61,495 bases of DNA, from positions 1 through 61,495 of the forward strand of contig CALUPA010000003.1 of the NCBI GenBank assembly GCA_944322395.1, written 5' to 3'. The notes below the pieces were generated by a model. It was not told the DNA's origin and ran no database searches. It saw nothing but the letters and a program-made list of their open reading frames with translations. Origin of the DNA: an uncultured Phocaeicola sp. (GTDB lineage: Bacteria > Bacteroidota > Bacteroidia > Bacteroidales > Bacteroidaceae). The translations under genes and the position numbers were made by a program. Below, one piece after another: positions 39,501-48,100 of this stretch (position 1 is its first letter; every line of letters begins with the position of its first letter).

Positions 39501-39799
39501 TCTGTATCAGAATGCAATATAACATTTACTATCTGTTTTACAGCAACTTCTTCTGTTCTCATACCGATAAATGAGACTTGAAGTGTCTTTGCTGTACTTG
39601 GAACATTTGTCAATGTAAAATTACCGTCAATATCTGTCACAGTACCAACTGTAGTACCTTTAACTAATACTGATGCACCCACAACCGGGAGGCCATCCTC
39701 AGATGAAGTAACAGTACCTGTTACTTTAGAAACCTGAGCATTAACCAAGCCTACACATATAACAAGGCAGGTTAATAACAGCATCATTTTATTTCTCAT
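36590..39799 (-). CDS. SusC/RagA-family TonB-linked outer-membrane transporter
   Basis: TonB-dependent transporter of about 1069 aa with signal peptide, carboxypeptidase-regulatory-like domain, DEVMVVAYG-like TonB box (EEVMVVAYG), plug and barrel ending GGITVTF. The open frame extends five codons further to an ATG at 39814, but alignment with the other two SusC N-termini (MRRKLMLL, MKRKLMLL) favours MRNKMMLL at 39799. It shares a 35-nt exact sequence, in inverted orientation, with the susC at 45148 (39648-39682 versus 45265-45299) inside the conserved regulatory domain. Partner SusD follows. Confidence 0.93.
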   Translation of the reverse strand: MRNKMMLLLTCLVICVGLVNAQVSKVTGTVTSSEDGLPVVGASVLVKGTTVGTVTDIDGNFTLTNVPSTAKTLQVSFIGMRTEEVAVKQIVNVILHSDTEMLEEVMVVAYGTAKKSAFTGSAAVVDAEEIGKIQTSNAAQALTGKVSGVQLNTASGQPGTTTPTIRVRGISSINAGNDPLVILDGAPYDGDLNNINTQDIESMTVLKDAASNALYGARGANGVIMITTKKGKSGSARVTLDAKWGSNSRASRDYNFIKSPAQYYEMYYGALRNYFINELLYSPEQAYVAANTAMLGTGDYGLGYNVYTVPEGQYLIGTNGKLNPNATLGRVVEYQGQQYTLSPDNWLDEAYRNGLRQEYNVSISAGTDKSSFYTSVNYLNNEGITANSNYERLTARLKSDFQIKSWLKVGANMSYAHYDTKYFDPDEDGNSNSSANIFATATQVAPIYPLYMRDGNGNIIIDENGYQRYDYGDGTNGGGKRPFLSGSNAYSANLLDTNTNEGNAMNASGFAEIRFLNDFKFTWNSGVNINETRTTQVTNPYYGQYASSNGITSKYHTRSLSYNHQQLLNYQKTIGKHNIGVMLGHEYYRNNYYYLYASRSGMFDPTNSELAGAITDKGGNSYTTDYNTEGYFGRIQYDFDEKYFLSGSYRRDASSRFHPDHRWGNFWSAGGAWLISKEDFFDVEGIDLLKLKASYGSQGNDNIGDYRYMNTYDIVNSSGSPAAVPKYMGNENITWETNGNFNAGIEFELFKGRVTGGIEYFYRKTTDMLFSFPLPPSFGYTSYYSNIGDMRNQGVEAEFKFNIVNTKDFNWDVNFNLTHYKNKVTYLSDQSKTMEVDGVKGFSSSNMYFGEGISLYTFRLKKFAGVDENGESLFYKNVMDTNGNVVGRTTTKEYSEADYYLCGTALPDVYGGFSTSFSYKNFDFSADFAYQIGGQVYDSDYASMMASPTASGKGTNFHADMLDSWTSANQNNSIPRMQFGDSYSASSSDRFLTNASYLSLQNINAGYTISPNVTRKYGIEKVRVYLAADNIWYWSKRQGLDPRQSLTGSVTNSYYAPIRTISGGITVTF

Positions 39800-39841
39800 A
39801 TATATTAATTTCATTAATAATTATTGATATTTATAGATAAA

Positions 39842-41200
39842 TTATTTCACAATACGTGTAGGACATCCTGTTGAATAGCTAAACGGCAAGTCCAAACGTC
39901 CTTCAGGTGTACCACCTCTTGACAATACATCGCGAGTATCTTTTGGTCCAGGAATCATCGGGCTATAAAGCAACACGTGACGCATTCTTTCTTTCTGCTG
40001 CGGAGTGAATTCGTCAAGATGACAATATGCATAATCCATTATATTATGAGATTCGAATTCCTCACCGTCTAAATCTGTTCTAGAAAATAATGAAGCCCAG
40101 TCAAACTGTTTTGCGTAATCCTCACTTTGAGCCAAAAGATTCAACTGATATGATATGTTTTGGTCATAAGTCTGTTTATCATATGATTTTGTATCTGTAC
40201 AATAATCTGTATCAGCCAATTCTGTTTCGCTTTCAGAGAAGACATGACGCAATCCAAAATAATGACCAAGTTCATGAGCAAGTGTTATATAAGTTTTATT
40301 CTGAAGATTCATTACATCACACCATTCAGCAGGAACTCGTCCCATTTCAACCAATTGATCATCACTGTCATACATAAATGAACTATTAATTGAAACTGCA
40401 CGAACATATTTTATGTTTTCAAGTGTTATGTTCATATCATCCAAAACATCTGTTCCGTCCAATGGATGAGCCTTTGTTGTATAAGGGAATGTAGAGATTC
40501 CAAGAATTGTATACCCTTGACCACTTGGAGTAAAGTTATATAAAAGGATATTTACATAATCATTAGGTTCCCACAAGAAATGTGTATATTTATTTGTCTG
40601 GTCAGACATCACATCCTCAGCATCAAGCGTAGCAGCCGGCCACTGAACACGTTCAATACCTGGTTCAGCAAGTTCATTTCCTTTAGGGTCAAATTGTGCA
40701 GCCACAAATTCAAGTTTAATATCCTGACTTGTACCCATTGCATTTCTATAAAACTTATTCACATTATCCAACAACTCATATATATCTTCAGCATCAGGGT
40801 TCTGTGTTTTATCTGATGGATTATTATATATTACATGAAATATCACAGGAAGTTTGTAAACCAATTCATCTTCTTCCAATCCTTTCTGGCGGAAAGTAAC
40901 AACCTGTCTTTCATCATTAGAAAAAATAATTACCTCACCTGTACGAGCCGCACGTATATTGCCTTCAACTACAACACGAACCTTTCCTGAGCCAATACCT
41001 GATTTCTCAGCTACTGAACACCAATCGTTCAAACTTGTTGCAGTCCACTCTGCTTTTGTATCAAGTTCTATCTCGTAAGTTCCACCTTCACATGGAATAT
41101 CTACAAATTCCGTCTGTGATAGAACCACTATCTTTTCTTCCGAACATGCTGTAAACAACAAACAGAAGATAGACAAGATGTATAAAAATCTTAATTTCAT
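39842..41200 (-). CDS. Metzincin zinc-dependent metalloproteinase lipoprotein (BF0631-like) with BACON-like domain
   Basis: Surface-predicted endopeptidase of 452 aa. The lipobox FTAC (Cys19) is followed by Ser-Glu-Glu, an acidic stretch common in surface-exported Bacteroidota lipoproteins. Residues about 28-106 look like a BACON/BACON_2-type beta domain (DIPCEGGTYEIELDT, RAARTGEVIIFS). The catalytic motif HELGHYFGLRH (309-319) fits the metzincin consensus HExxHxxGxxH, and the Met-turn is NIMDY (Met388). It matches the TIGRFAM-type family of zinc-dependent metalloproteinase lipoproteins, named after BF0631. It lies between the FnIII-like lipoprotein gene and SusC. Confidence 0.88.
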   Translation of the reverse strand: MKLRFLYILSIFCLLFTACSEEKIVVLSQTEFVDIPCEGGTYEIELDTKAEWTATSLNDWCSVAEKSGIGSGKVRVVVEGNIRAARTGEVIIFSNDERQVVTFRQKGLEEDELVYKLPVIFHVIYNNPSDKTQNPDAEDIYELLDNVNKFYRNAMGTSQDIKLEFVAAQFDPKGNELAEPGIERVQWPAATLDAEDVMSDQTNKYTHFLWEPNDYVNILLYNFTPSGQGYTILGISTFPYTTKAHPLDGTDVLDDMNITLENIKYVRAVSINSSFMYDSDDQLVEMGRVPAEWCDVMNLQNKTYITLAHELGHYFGLRHVFSESETELADTDYCTDTKSYDKQTYDQNISYQLNLLAQSEDYAKQFDWASLFSRTDLDGEEFESHNIMDYAYCHLDEFTPQQKERMRHVLLYSPMIPGPKDTRDVLSRGGTPEGRLDLPFSYSTGCPTRIVK

Positions 41201-41240
41201 ATTATTTAATTTTGTTTTAAACCGAAAAATATCTATATCA

Positions 41241-43466
41241 TTAGTTAACGAACTTCAAGCTAGAGAACTTACCATTATAAATATAAGCAACAGGAGATTC
41301 TAAATCTTTATTCATAGAAGGAAGCACCTTTTCCAACTTTACTTTATAAGGATTAACTCCATTTTCTGCTGAAACTACTTTTGCTCTAATATAAGAATTC
41401 TGTTCGCTTGTTTCAGAAGAAACAGCTCTTCCAGCTTCTGTTTCTGTTACAGTCTCATCATATAAAGCCTGAAGTTCCTCTTTAGTTCCAACATTTGAAG
41501 TTGTTATATTGTCTATGAAAGTACGTTTCATCACACCCTCAACGCCATTATTATCTTTTGCATAAGAGAAACTAAAATACTTATTGTTCCAGTCACAAAT
41601 TACAAATGACAATCCACTTTCACCTACAGCATTCCATGGTACATTATATTCTGCAAGAATGAAGTAGTCATCTTTACTGTCTGTTATTCTTTCATTATCC
41701 TTTGCCACACCATAAATAACATCTTTTGAATTTGCTCCTGGAGTATATCTTAACGCAACGACTGCTCTTCCTCTTGCAGATTCATTATTGAATATATCAG
41801 CTGCATCATCACCGCTAAACACACCTTCAATCTTATCAATTACTGTAGCAGCAGAAAGTTCTTTAGTAGTGACTGGTTGTTCTATCACCCTAACGACTTT
41901 TCCAGTTGCGTCAATAATCATAGATGCAACAATATAATCAGTAGAAGCTTGCATCTTTTCAAAAACTAGAGTCTTATTACCCGGTCTATAATAATCATTA
42001 TTATACAAGAATGATTCCATAGTGAGAGAAGGGTTATATTGTGAATTCATCTTATACTCATATGCAATATTTGCTTCAACCAAAGCCTTATATTCTGTTT
42101 CATTATATGAATCAACTGGAACAACTATTGAGGCATATAGAATTGTATTATCAGAAACTTCAGATTTCATGCTCAAATTATAAGCAGTAGCATTAACATC
42201 TTTATATGTCAGCACCAATTTATTTGGGTCACCTGCTGCTGGCACAGTATATTTATAAAGAGCTGGATTAGATGTGATACCATTATTATAAGTAAACGCC
42301 AATATAAAGTTTTCACTACCAGGTGTTACTCCCTTATCCATCAAAACCATATCACCCTTATAGTTAGCCCACATAAACGGAGGATAACCAGCATACATCT
42401 TTACTAACAGTTCAGCCATCTGCATATTGTCATAATCTTTATTTTCTTCAGTAAATGATTCATACCAAAATGCATAAGCCATATTTTTATCAGATGGTTT
42501 AACATAAATATCTGCACGAACCCCATCATGTACAACCGCTTCCAAATCAAATGTCACATCATTAAACTCATAAGCCTTTGTACTAAATTCTTTTGTAGAA
42601 GCCTTAGAAACCAAAACAGCTTCTGTCAAGCTTGACAAAAGCACTCTATCATAAGCACCAAACAAACAAATGTATTTAGTGTTAGAAGTAAGGTTTTTAT
42701 AAGTCAGTTCATTATCCCCCTTAAAGAATAATTGATCTAAAGCCTGATTTACCAATTCATCTGTTACTTTATTTATATCACCTTCTGCCAATTGCGCTAG
42801 GATATATTCAAACTGCTGAGCAAAAACATTTTGAATAATAAACTCATCTGAATAATTAAGTTTCTTGGCACTTTCATAACTTTCATTTGTTAATACAGCT
42901 GTATACCATTCTATGTTCTTATCTGACGGAGTCACTCCAAAACTTGCTGTTGTTTCTTCGCTACTTAAAACTTCAACATCAAAACTACAATCAACAGCAT
43001 CAGCCTTTAAAGTCTGGAAGAACAATGTTTCAGCTTTATTTGCCGGCTTTGTTCCTGAAAATGGAAGGACAACAAGTTCATACAATGAACCTGGCAACAA
43101 GTTTTTAATAACCTTCTCATCAACATTACCTTTTACAGAAACAGAATCCAAATATTGCTGCAAAGTTTTTCCACAAGAAGACGCCACACTCTGCGCTTCT
43201 TTCATTACATATTCCGGCAAATCTGATTTAGCAACATCATCGATAACAGTCTTATCTATAAACATTACCAAATATGGAATCTCAGCATCTTTAACCTCAA
43301 CACTATAAGTGAAAGTAGAAGCTGTTACATTTTTTTGAGTTACAGTCAGATTCTGACTATTAGGATCAACATATGAACCGAAATCAGTATTAACCTCTTC
43401 AGAGCATCCAAAAAGGACTACGATTAACAGTAAACTAAATAAATTAAACAAAAAGTTTTTTTTCAT
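41241..43466 (-). CDS. Large repeat-containing surface lipoprotein, FnIII-like modules
   Basis: A 741-aa lipoprotein (lipobox LFGC, Cys21, followed by SEE). Four related modules are visible at about 38-155, 159-295, 305-425 and 430-545. Each has a beta-strand opening (FTYSVEVKD, CSFDVEVLSS, TFDLEAVVHD, AYNLSMKSE), and two carry PSDKN followed by an aromatic residue. Most close with an LxPxTxY-like turn (NLLPGSLYELVVLPF, NLTSNTKYICLFG, KMQASTDYIVAS), as in fibronectin type III domains. A distinct C-terminal domain (about 550-741) follows. First gene of the five-gene operon; no consensus promoter is visible in its 208-nt upstream region. Function unknown, adhesion or ligand binding likely. Confidence 0.65.
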   Translation of the reverse strand: MKKNFLFNLFSLLLIVVLFGCSEEVNTDFGSYVDPNSQNLTVTQKNVTASTFTYSVEVKDAEIPYLVMFIDKTVIDDVAKSDLPEYVMKEAQSVASSCGKTLQQYLDSVSVKGNVDEKVIKNLLPGSLYELVVLPFSGTKPANKAETLFFQTLKADAVDCSFDVEVLSSEETTASFGVTPSDKNIEWYTAVLTNESYESAKKLNYSDEFIIQNVFAQQFEYILAQLAEGDINKVTDELVNQALDQLFFKGDNELTYKNLTSNTKYICLFGAYDRVLLSSLTEAVLVSKASTKEFSTKAYEFNDVTFDLEAVVHDGVRADIYVKPSDKNMAYAFWYESFTEENKDYDNMQMAELLVKMYAGYPPFMWANYKGDMVLMDKGVTPGSENFILAFTYNNGITSNPALYKYTVPAAGDPNKLVLTYKDVNATAYNLSMKSEVSDNTILYASIVVPVDSYNETEYKALVEANIAYEYKMNSQYNPSLTMESFLYNNDYYRPGNKTLVFEKMQASTDYIVASMIIDATGKVVRVIEQPVTTKELSAATVIDKIEGVFSGDDAADIFNNESARGRAVVALRYTPGANSKDVIYGVAKDNERITDSKDDYFILAEYNVPWNAVGESGLSFVICDWNNKYFSFSYAKDNNGVEGVMKRTFIDNITTSNVGTKEELQALYDETVTETEAGRAVSSETSEQNSYIRAKVVSAENGVNPYKVKLEKVLPSMNKDLESPVAYIYNGKFSSLKFVN

Positions 43467-43531
43467 AAGACATTAAAATATAACAATCAATGATATTAAA
43501 CTAACGACTAACAAGTTTTGCCAGATTAACT

Positions 43532-43555
43532 ATTACCAAAGTTCCGGCCGAACTT
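43532..43555 (-). repeat. Inversion-site copy 1 (upstream of the five-gene operon)
   Basis: On the minus strand AAGTTCGGCCGGAACTTT followed by GGTAAT. The plus-strand copy at 45348-45371 reads the same except A for the first G after the 18-mer, so 23 of 24 bases match in inverted orientation. The core is palindromic (AAAGTTC, 5-nt centre GGCCG, GAACTTT), as expected for paired recombinase-binding arms. It is GC-rich within AT-rich DNA. It lies 120 nt beyond the recombinase stop codon and 66 nt before the lipoprotein start. Confidence 0.72.
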
Positions 43556-43674
43556 TTTTATATGCTTTCGAGTAAAGTTCTTTTTATTAATAATAAATCT
43601 ATATATAAGTTGTATATAAAGAATATATCATGGCATTTATATTAATTTTACATTACAATTTATGAAATGTTTAT

Positions 43675-44838
43675 TCAAGCATTTCTTTCCAGATCATTTA
43701 CGATACCTTGCGGAAGAATATCAGCATAATGCTGAGTGGTCTTTATTTTTTTGTGTCCAAGGAGTTTCTGAACAGTTGTTATATTAACACCTTTATACAC
43801 TAACAGTGTTGCATTGGTGTGCCTTGCAGTGTGAAATGAAATATGTGTATTTATTCCGGCTAGTTTTCTAATTATTATAAGTTCTTTGTCTATATTGGAG
43901 TTTGAACTGATTTTGAAAAAGGAATCAACGTCTTTGTATTTATCAAGTATAGAAATAGCATTTCCATTGAAAAGTAGATAGAGAGGAAGTCTGACCTCAA
44001 CTGTCGTTTTGACAGATTTATATACAAGCCATACATTATTATTAATAATAATCAAGTTATCTTTTCTTAGCGAGCAAAAATCGGAATAACGTAATCCTGT
44101 GTAACAGCAGAATAAGAAAGCATCCAAAGTGTGCTGCATATGTTTGTTTTTTTCTTTTAGTGACAATGTCTCTAATTTTTCAAGTTCTTCTGGCTGTAAA
44201 AATGTATAGTTTGCTTCCCCTTTTAGCATTTTGTATTTCCTGAATGCATCCTCTCCTGCCTTTATAAACTCTCTATTTATTGCTTCATTGTAAAAACTCC
44301 TTAAGTGTTTTATATGTTTTATAATAGTATTGACTTTATAATTTCTTGACGTAAGGAAATTCTCAAATCCCATGATGTATTCATATGTAAGGGAATGGAA
44401 CGATGTGTCAGCTCTGAAAATATTTATAAGTTTTACGGTTGTCATTAAGTTTTTTTTGGTACTATCACGTTTTCTACTGTTATTGATATATTCTTTACAG
44501 AAATCAGTAAACAACAAGTCAGTATTTCTACATTCGTACATCCCATATTTCCCAAGTTGTTCAATGGTCATTGGAGTATTGTTTTTCCACATTTGTAATT
44601 CTTTCCATTCCAATTTAAGTAAATACTCTTGTAGAAATCTGTTTAATAATTCATGATTAGGATGTGAAGGTAATACTTCCTGATTTTCTTTATTCCATTG
44701 TGAAGGTTTTAAAAACACATTGGTTGGCAGATATATTCTTTTAGAAAACTGTTGTGCTTCCACTTCTACCATAGTAATATTGTTGGAATTTACTTTATCC
44801 TTACCATTAAGTACCAACTTAAAACAAATCTTCTCCAT
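43675..44838 (-). CDS. Tyrosine recombinase, probable DNA invertase
   Basis: Site-specific recombinase of 387 aa in the Bacteroidetes-type phage-integrase family. It has an N-terminal arm-binding-like region (about 1-90), a SAM-like core-binding domain (about 105-200) and a catalytic domain with all active-site residues: Arg250 (TGLRYSD), Lys277, His336 and Arg339 (HTARH), His362 (LLGHKK) and Tyr371 (TQHYADI). No excisionase, mobilisation or phage genes are nearby. Matching inverted 24-bp sites flank it (43532-43555 and 45348-45371). Tyrosine-family invertases that phase-vary SusC/SusD genes are known in B. fragilis, and the context here fits that role rather than a mobile element. Confidence 0.88.
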   Translation of the reverse strand: MEKICFKLVLNGKDKVNSNNITMVEVEAQQFSKRIYLPTNVFLKPSQWNKENQEVLPSHPNHELLNRFLQEYLLKLEWKELQMWKNNTPMTIEQLGKYGMYECRNTDLLFTDFCKEYINNSRKRDSTKKNLMTTVKLINIFRADTSFHSLTYEYIMGFENFLTSRNYKVNTIIKHIKHLRSFYNEAINREFIKAGEDAFRKYKMLKGEANYTFLQPEELEKLETLSLKEKNKHMQHTLDAFLFCCYTGLRYSDFCSLRKDNLIIINNNVWLVYKSVKTTVEVRLPLYLLFNGNAISILDKYKDVDSFFKISSNSNIDKELIIIRKLAGINTHISFHTARHTNATLLVYKGVNITTVQKLLGHKKIKTTQHYADILPQGIVNDLERNA

Positions 44839-45147
44839 AATATTTCTTTATTAATAAATTATGATATTAATGACGCATAAATAATCAAGGCATAAATTTA
44901 TAAACGCACAAAGTTCTGATTTGTAATCTTGAGTAATTAATTGATCTTTTTGCATATTTAATGCAAAAAAATAACATTAAAAATAAACTTTTTGAAGTAA
45001 AAGATATTCTACAGTGTTAAAAGGTCAATGAAGTGAGCATTTTGCTTGATAAAAGAATGTATATTTGAAAATGTTTTGTATTTTTGCATCCCGTTAGAGA
45101 GAATAAATTTTTATTAATGTAAAGTTAAACTTTAAGAGAGATTTTTT
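44839..45147. promoter_or_regulatory. Divergent control region between the recombinase and susC
   Basis: 309 nt, AT-rich, no ORF. It holds a 9-bp inverted repeat TTTTTGCAT (44947-44955) / ATGCAAAAA (44961-44969) with a 5-nt centre. The susC -7 element is at 45079-45086, and a palindrome AAAGTTAAACTTT (45121-45133) lies in the susC leader. The inverted repeat sits between the two genes and may be an operator, perhaps for autoregulation of the recombinase. The palindrome shares AAAGTT/AACTTT arms with the inversion site. Confidence 0.55.
45079..45086 (+). promoter_or_regulatory. -7 element of the susC at 45148
   Basis: TATTTTTG matches TAnnTTTG; predicted start near 45093, about 55 nt before the ATG. 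The leader ends AAGAGAGATTTTTT, shared with the susC of the 29865-32900 gene. A TTTG at 45064 is too close for a -33 box. This promoter lies inside the segment bounded by the two inverted sites, so inversion would turn it towards the minus-strand operon. Confidence 0.55.
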
Positions 45148-48100
45148 ATGAAAAGAAAATTGATGCTGTTAATGACCTGTCTGTTTATCGGTATAGGTCT
45201 GGTAAACGCGCAAGTCTCTAAAGTGACAGGAACTGTCACTTCTCATGAGGATGGTTTACCGGTAGTGGGTGCATCAGTATTAGTTAAAGGTACTACAGTA
45301 GGTACTGTGACTGATATTGACGGTAATTTCACTATTACTAATGTTCCAAGTTCGGCCGGAACTTTAGTAATTTCATTTATCGGAATGAAAGCCCAGGAAG
45401 TAGCTATTGAACCTGTAGTAAATGTAACATTAAAATCAGATACAGAGCTATTGGATGAAGTAGTTGTTACTGCAATGGGTATTTCCAAAGAAAAGAAAGC
45501 TTTGGCATATGCAGTACAAGATGTTAAGGGTGAGCAACTTACACAGGCAGCAAGTACAAGTTTGTCTTCTGCCCTGCAGGGGAAAGTGTCAGGTGTAGAC
45601 ATTACCCCTTCTTCAGGTATGCCTGGAGCATCATCACAAATAACAATCCGTGGTGTACGTTCATTCACTGGTGACAATACTCCACTATATGTTATTGACG
45701 GTATGCCTATAACTTCTGCAGCTGATATTGATACAGATACAAGAAATACAGGTAGTGTTGCTGGTGCTGACTTCGCAAACCGTGCCGTCGATATAGACCC
45801 TAACGATATTGAAAGTATTAATATCCTTAAAGGACAGGCTGCATCTGCCCTTTACGGTATGCGTGCATCGAATGGTGTTATTGTCATTACTACAAAAAGC
45901 GGTAAAGGAGCAGCTAAAGGTAAACCAACTGTAACAGTAAATACTAATCTGTCTTTTGATAAGGTTTCTACATTACCTGAGTTCCAGAAGGAATTTGCTC
46001 AAGGTCTTAACGGTGTCTTTAATCCAACAGCTTCCACAGCTTGGGGACCACTGATTTCAGAACTTGCAAACGATCCTACTTACGGAGGTAACACTGCAAA
46101 CGAATATACCAACAATGGTGCAAATCTGCATCAGGGACAGTACTATGTACCACAGCGTGCAGCTGCCGGTTTAGACCCTTGGGCTACTCCTCAGGCATAC
46201 GATAATGCTAAAAACTTCTTTAATACTGGTGTTTCATGGAGTAATAACGTAAATGTGGCACAAGCTTTTGACAAAGGATACTATTCATTCTCACTTGGAA
46301 ACAGTACTTCCGATGGTATAATTCCTGAAACTGGAATGGATAGATATAATGTTAAAATGAACGCTACCGCCAACCTTTCAAAGAATTGGACAACAGGATT
46401 CAGTGGTAATTTCATCACATCAAAAATCAGAAAACAAAGCTCTGGTAACGAAGGTGTTGTAGCTACAGTTTACGGTGCTCCATCAAGCTATGACTTCAAC
46501 GGTATCCCATCACATGTAGAAGGTGACCCCTATACACAAAATAACTATAGAACGTCTGTTTTCAACAATGCTTATTGGGCTACCGAAAACAACTCGTTCA
46601 CAGAGCAGTCACAACGTTTCTTCGGAAATGCTTACGCACAATACAAAACTAATTTTGGTACAGAAAACCACACTCTGACTGCAAAATATCAGTTAGGTGC
46701 CGATTCTTACAGTACTATTTATTCCGACAACTACGGATACGGTGATTTCAGTTATAAGTCTGGATATTCAAGACAAGATGACTACAACATAATTGAGTTA
46801 AACTCTTTGTTCACATTAAGTTATGACTGGAAAATCAATGATAAGCTTGACATGAACTTACTATACGGTAATGAGTTTGTTGACAAATCAACCAGAATAA
46901 CCACAGCCGAAGGTTATAACTTCAATTTCCCGGGATGGAATCACATCAGTAATGCTTCAGTATTCCAGGCAGAACAGAAAACAAAAAAGAAACGTACTGT
47001 AGGTAATTTTGCCAACCTTTCTTTGTCATGGAACAATATGTTGTATTTTAACGCCACTGTCAGAAATGATATTGTTTCTACTATGCCACGCGGCAACCGT
47101 TCATTCACCTACCCTTCCGTTTCTTTGGGATGGATATTCACCGAACTTCCGGAATTGAAGGATAACGAAGTCCTGACATTTGGTAAGATCAGAGGTTCAT
47201 ATGCAGAGGTAGGTATGGCAGGCGAATACTTTGAGAACCAATACTACGTTCCTGGATATGGCGGCGGTTTCTCTGCAGGTACACCTATACAGTATCCGTT
47301 CGGTTCGGTTACATCGTATATTCCATACTATAAGATTTACGACCCTAACCTTAAGCCACAAAATACTAAATCGTACGAGATAGGTTTGGATTTGGCATTC
47401 TGGCATGGTATCGTTTCACTAAACTATACATTCTCTAGACAGAATGTAAAAGACCAGATTTTTGCAGTTCCTTTGTCTACTTCAACAGGATATAACGAAA
47501 TGATAACCAATGGAGGTGCCATTCATACCAATGCACATGAACTTACACTATCATTCAAACCTATAGACAAGAAAAACATATATTGGGATTTTGGATTTAA
47601 CTTCTCTAAGATTGACAACTATGTAGATGCTTTGGCAGAAGGAGTAAACAGCATCATGCTTGGTGGATTCGTAACCCCACAAGTCAGAGCAAGTATTGGA
47701 GATAAATTCCCGGTTATTTATGGTTCCGGATACCTTAGAAATGAAAACGGTGATATTGTTGTTGATGAAAATGGTATGCCACAAGCAGGTGAGCCACAGG
47801 TTATCGGCAAAATTTCTCCTGACTTCCGTCTAGGTTTCAATACTACATTAGAATTGTATAAGTTCAGACTGTCTGCAGTCCTTGACTGGAAACAGGGCGG
47901 ACAGATGTATTGTGGTACTATGGGAGTGCTTGACTACTACGGTGTAACCCAGCGTTCGGCAGACTATCGCAAGCAAGATGAGTTTTTGTTTGAACTCCCA
48001 GCCGTAAAACAAAATGCAGATGGAACATATTCGCCAAACGATATAAAAATAAAAGGTGAAGATGCATTCAACTACTTCAATGCATTGAACGGCATAGATG

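Noticed and set aside
43538..43560. Hairpin followed by T6 that looks like a plus-strand terminator
   Set aside because: No plus-strand gene lies upstream, and the hairpin sequence is repeated in inverted orientation inside susC, so a recombination site explains it better.
43675..44838. Recombinase as the integrase of a prophage, ICE or other mobile element
   Set aside because: No tRNA target, mobilisation, conjugation or phage genes are near it; its surroundings are outer-membrane operons and matched inverted sites.
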